Positions 63,316 to 64,000 of a DNA stretch of 64,000 nucleotides are shown piece after piece. Location: contig JADCFA010000005.1 of assembly GCA_020249775.1 (NCBI GenBank), forward strand, positions 114,778 to 178,777. Direction: 5' to 3'. A program made the position numbers and the translations under genes. The stretch's first letter is position 1. The number at the start of each line of letters is the position of its first letter. The stretch is from Roseomonas sp. GTDB lineage: Bacteria > Pseudomonadota > Alphaproteobacteria > Acetobacterales > Acetobacteraceae. The notes beneath the pieces are model-generated. The model had not been told where the DNA came from. It did not search any database and saw only the letters and a program-made list of their open reading frames with translations.

Positions 63316-64000
63316 ATGCGCCAGAAATTGCTTGCTGCCCTGCTGGCTTTTGGCTGCCTATGCGGTTTTACCGTCACGGCCAAAGCGCAAAGCGCCGAGA
63401 CCAATTGGCCAACGCGACCAATCACCATGGTGGTCGCCTATCCGCCTGGCGCCATTACGGACACGGTCGGGCGCCGCGTGGCGGAACGGCTTTCCCAGGC
63501 GCTCAATGTGCAAGTGGTGGTGGAAAATCGCGGTGGCGCCGGCGGCAATGTCGCGGCGGCCTTTGTCTCTCGTGCCGCACCGGATGGCTATACGCTGCTA
63601 TTCACTTCCTACGGCAATCTGATCATCGCCGCTGCCGCTGATCTGAATGTCGGCTTTCATCCTTGGCGGGATTTGGCGCCGGTTGGCATGATCGGTCCCA
63701 TGACGGTGGTGCTAATGGTCCGCCCCGGGCTGCAAGTGAACACCCTGCAGGATTTTGTGCGCCACATCGCCGCCAATCCGGGGCGGGTGAATTTCGCAAG
63801 TGTCGGCGTTGGCAGTTCCTATCATTTGCTGATCGAACAGATGATGGTCTATGGCAAGCTCAATATGACCCATGTGCCCTATCGCGGTGGTGCTGCGGCC
63901 ATGACGGATTTCCTCGCCGGTCGGGTGGATGCAACGCTCGCCACGCTGCTTTTTGCGCGACCCTATATGCAGGATAATCGCGGCATAGGAGTTGCAGTGG
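63316..64000 (+). CDS. TctC/Bug-family periplasmic binding protein (3' end outside window)
   Basis: The first 228 codons are present. ATG 63316 follows GGGGGAG. A Sec-type signal (1-27, ending TAKAQS) is followed by RPITMVVAYPPGAITDTVGR, VVVENRGGAGGNVAAAF, APDGYTLLFTSYGN, and MTHVPYRGGAAAMTDFLAGRVD. It is the fourth Bug protein of this window and no tctAB is seen. The ligand is unknown. Confidence 0.92.
   Translation, partial: MRQKLLAALLAFGCLCGFTVTAKAQSAETNWPTRPITMVVAYPPGAITDTVGRRVAERLSQALNVQVVVENRGGAGGNVAAAFVSRAAPDGYTLLFTSYGNLIIAAAADLNVGFHPWRDLAPVGMIGPMTVVLMVRPGLQVNTLQDFVRHIAANPGRVNFASVGVGSSYHLLIEQMMVYGKLNMTHVPYRGGAAAMTDFLAGRVDATLATLLFARPYMQDNRGIGVAV

Overview
This 64 kb window is an ordinary-looking, GC-rich, gene-dense piece of an alphaproteobacterial chromosome. 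I infer Rhodospirillales/Acetobacteraceae (Roseomonas-like): the gene order dgt-argS-SPOR-nagZ, divergent from erpA-xth, and the dnaB-alr-mlaE-mlaF block are alphaproteobacterial. There are also many orphan tricarboxylate-type (TctC/Bug) binding proteins, TRAP and ABC importers, and short-overlap operons. No phage, plasmid, CRISPR or intact transposase was found. Both ends cut genes: an N-formylglutamate amidohydrolase on the left and a TctC protein on the right.

Layout. 1-2419: FGase fragment, then overlapping motB-motA. 2420-2951: a non-coding gap ending in a 107-bp palindromic repeat. 2952-9325: dgt-argS-SPOR-nagZ (minus) facing away from erpA-xth (plus). 9638-14890: an orphan TctC, a TRAP transporter split between convergent transcripts (dctQM plus, dctP minus) with two back-to-back terminators, and a YqhA-like membrane protein. 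14999-25191: an MFS permease, a 7.9 kb minus-strand catabolic operon (ThDP enzyme, sugar-type ABC importer, 2-hydroxyacid dehydrogenase, crotonase), and a nitronate monooxygenase. 25340-30598: mlaF-mlaE-alr-dnaB and a VOC dioxygenase. 30664-36441: TctC, then a minus-strand group of GST, amidohydrolase, xylose-isomerase-like protein and oligopeptide-type binding protein. 36495-40895: glpK, a SelA-fold PLP protein and a split AtuA/DUF1446 pair, tightly overlapping.

40882-48567: SMP-30 lactonase, methyltransferase, and a plus-strand run of gloB, GST, cupin, methyltransferase, rpe, heparinase-like protein and glycosyltransferase. 48573-52037: TctC, lipoprotein, PaaI thioesterase, tRNA-Lys(CTT), CHAP lipoprotein and the second 107-bp repeat. 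52086-57434: a terminator, OB-fold/thiolase pair, lipoprotein, metallo-hydrolase and two EamA permeases. 57636-64000: methyltransferase, ArnC-like glycosyltransferase, SMR-like protein and DUF3574 lipoprotein in one overlapping run; then MFS, mtnA, SRAP protein and a partial TctC.

Taken together the window looks like a scavenger of organic acids and aromatic or sugar-derived compounds: four TctC proteins, one TRAP system, one complete ABC importer and one orphan peptide-type binding protein sit among oxidoreductases, hydrolases and GSTs. I did not find a clear new defence or mobile system. The most unusual items are the paired 107-bp palindromic repeat with a compensatory base change, the glpK/SelA-like/split-AtuA operon, the ThDP-ABC catabolic operon, and an exonuclease III gene with no normal start codon.
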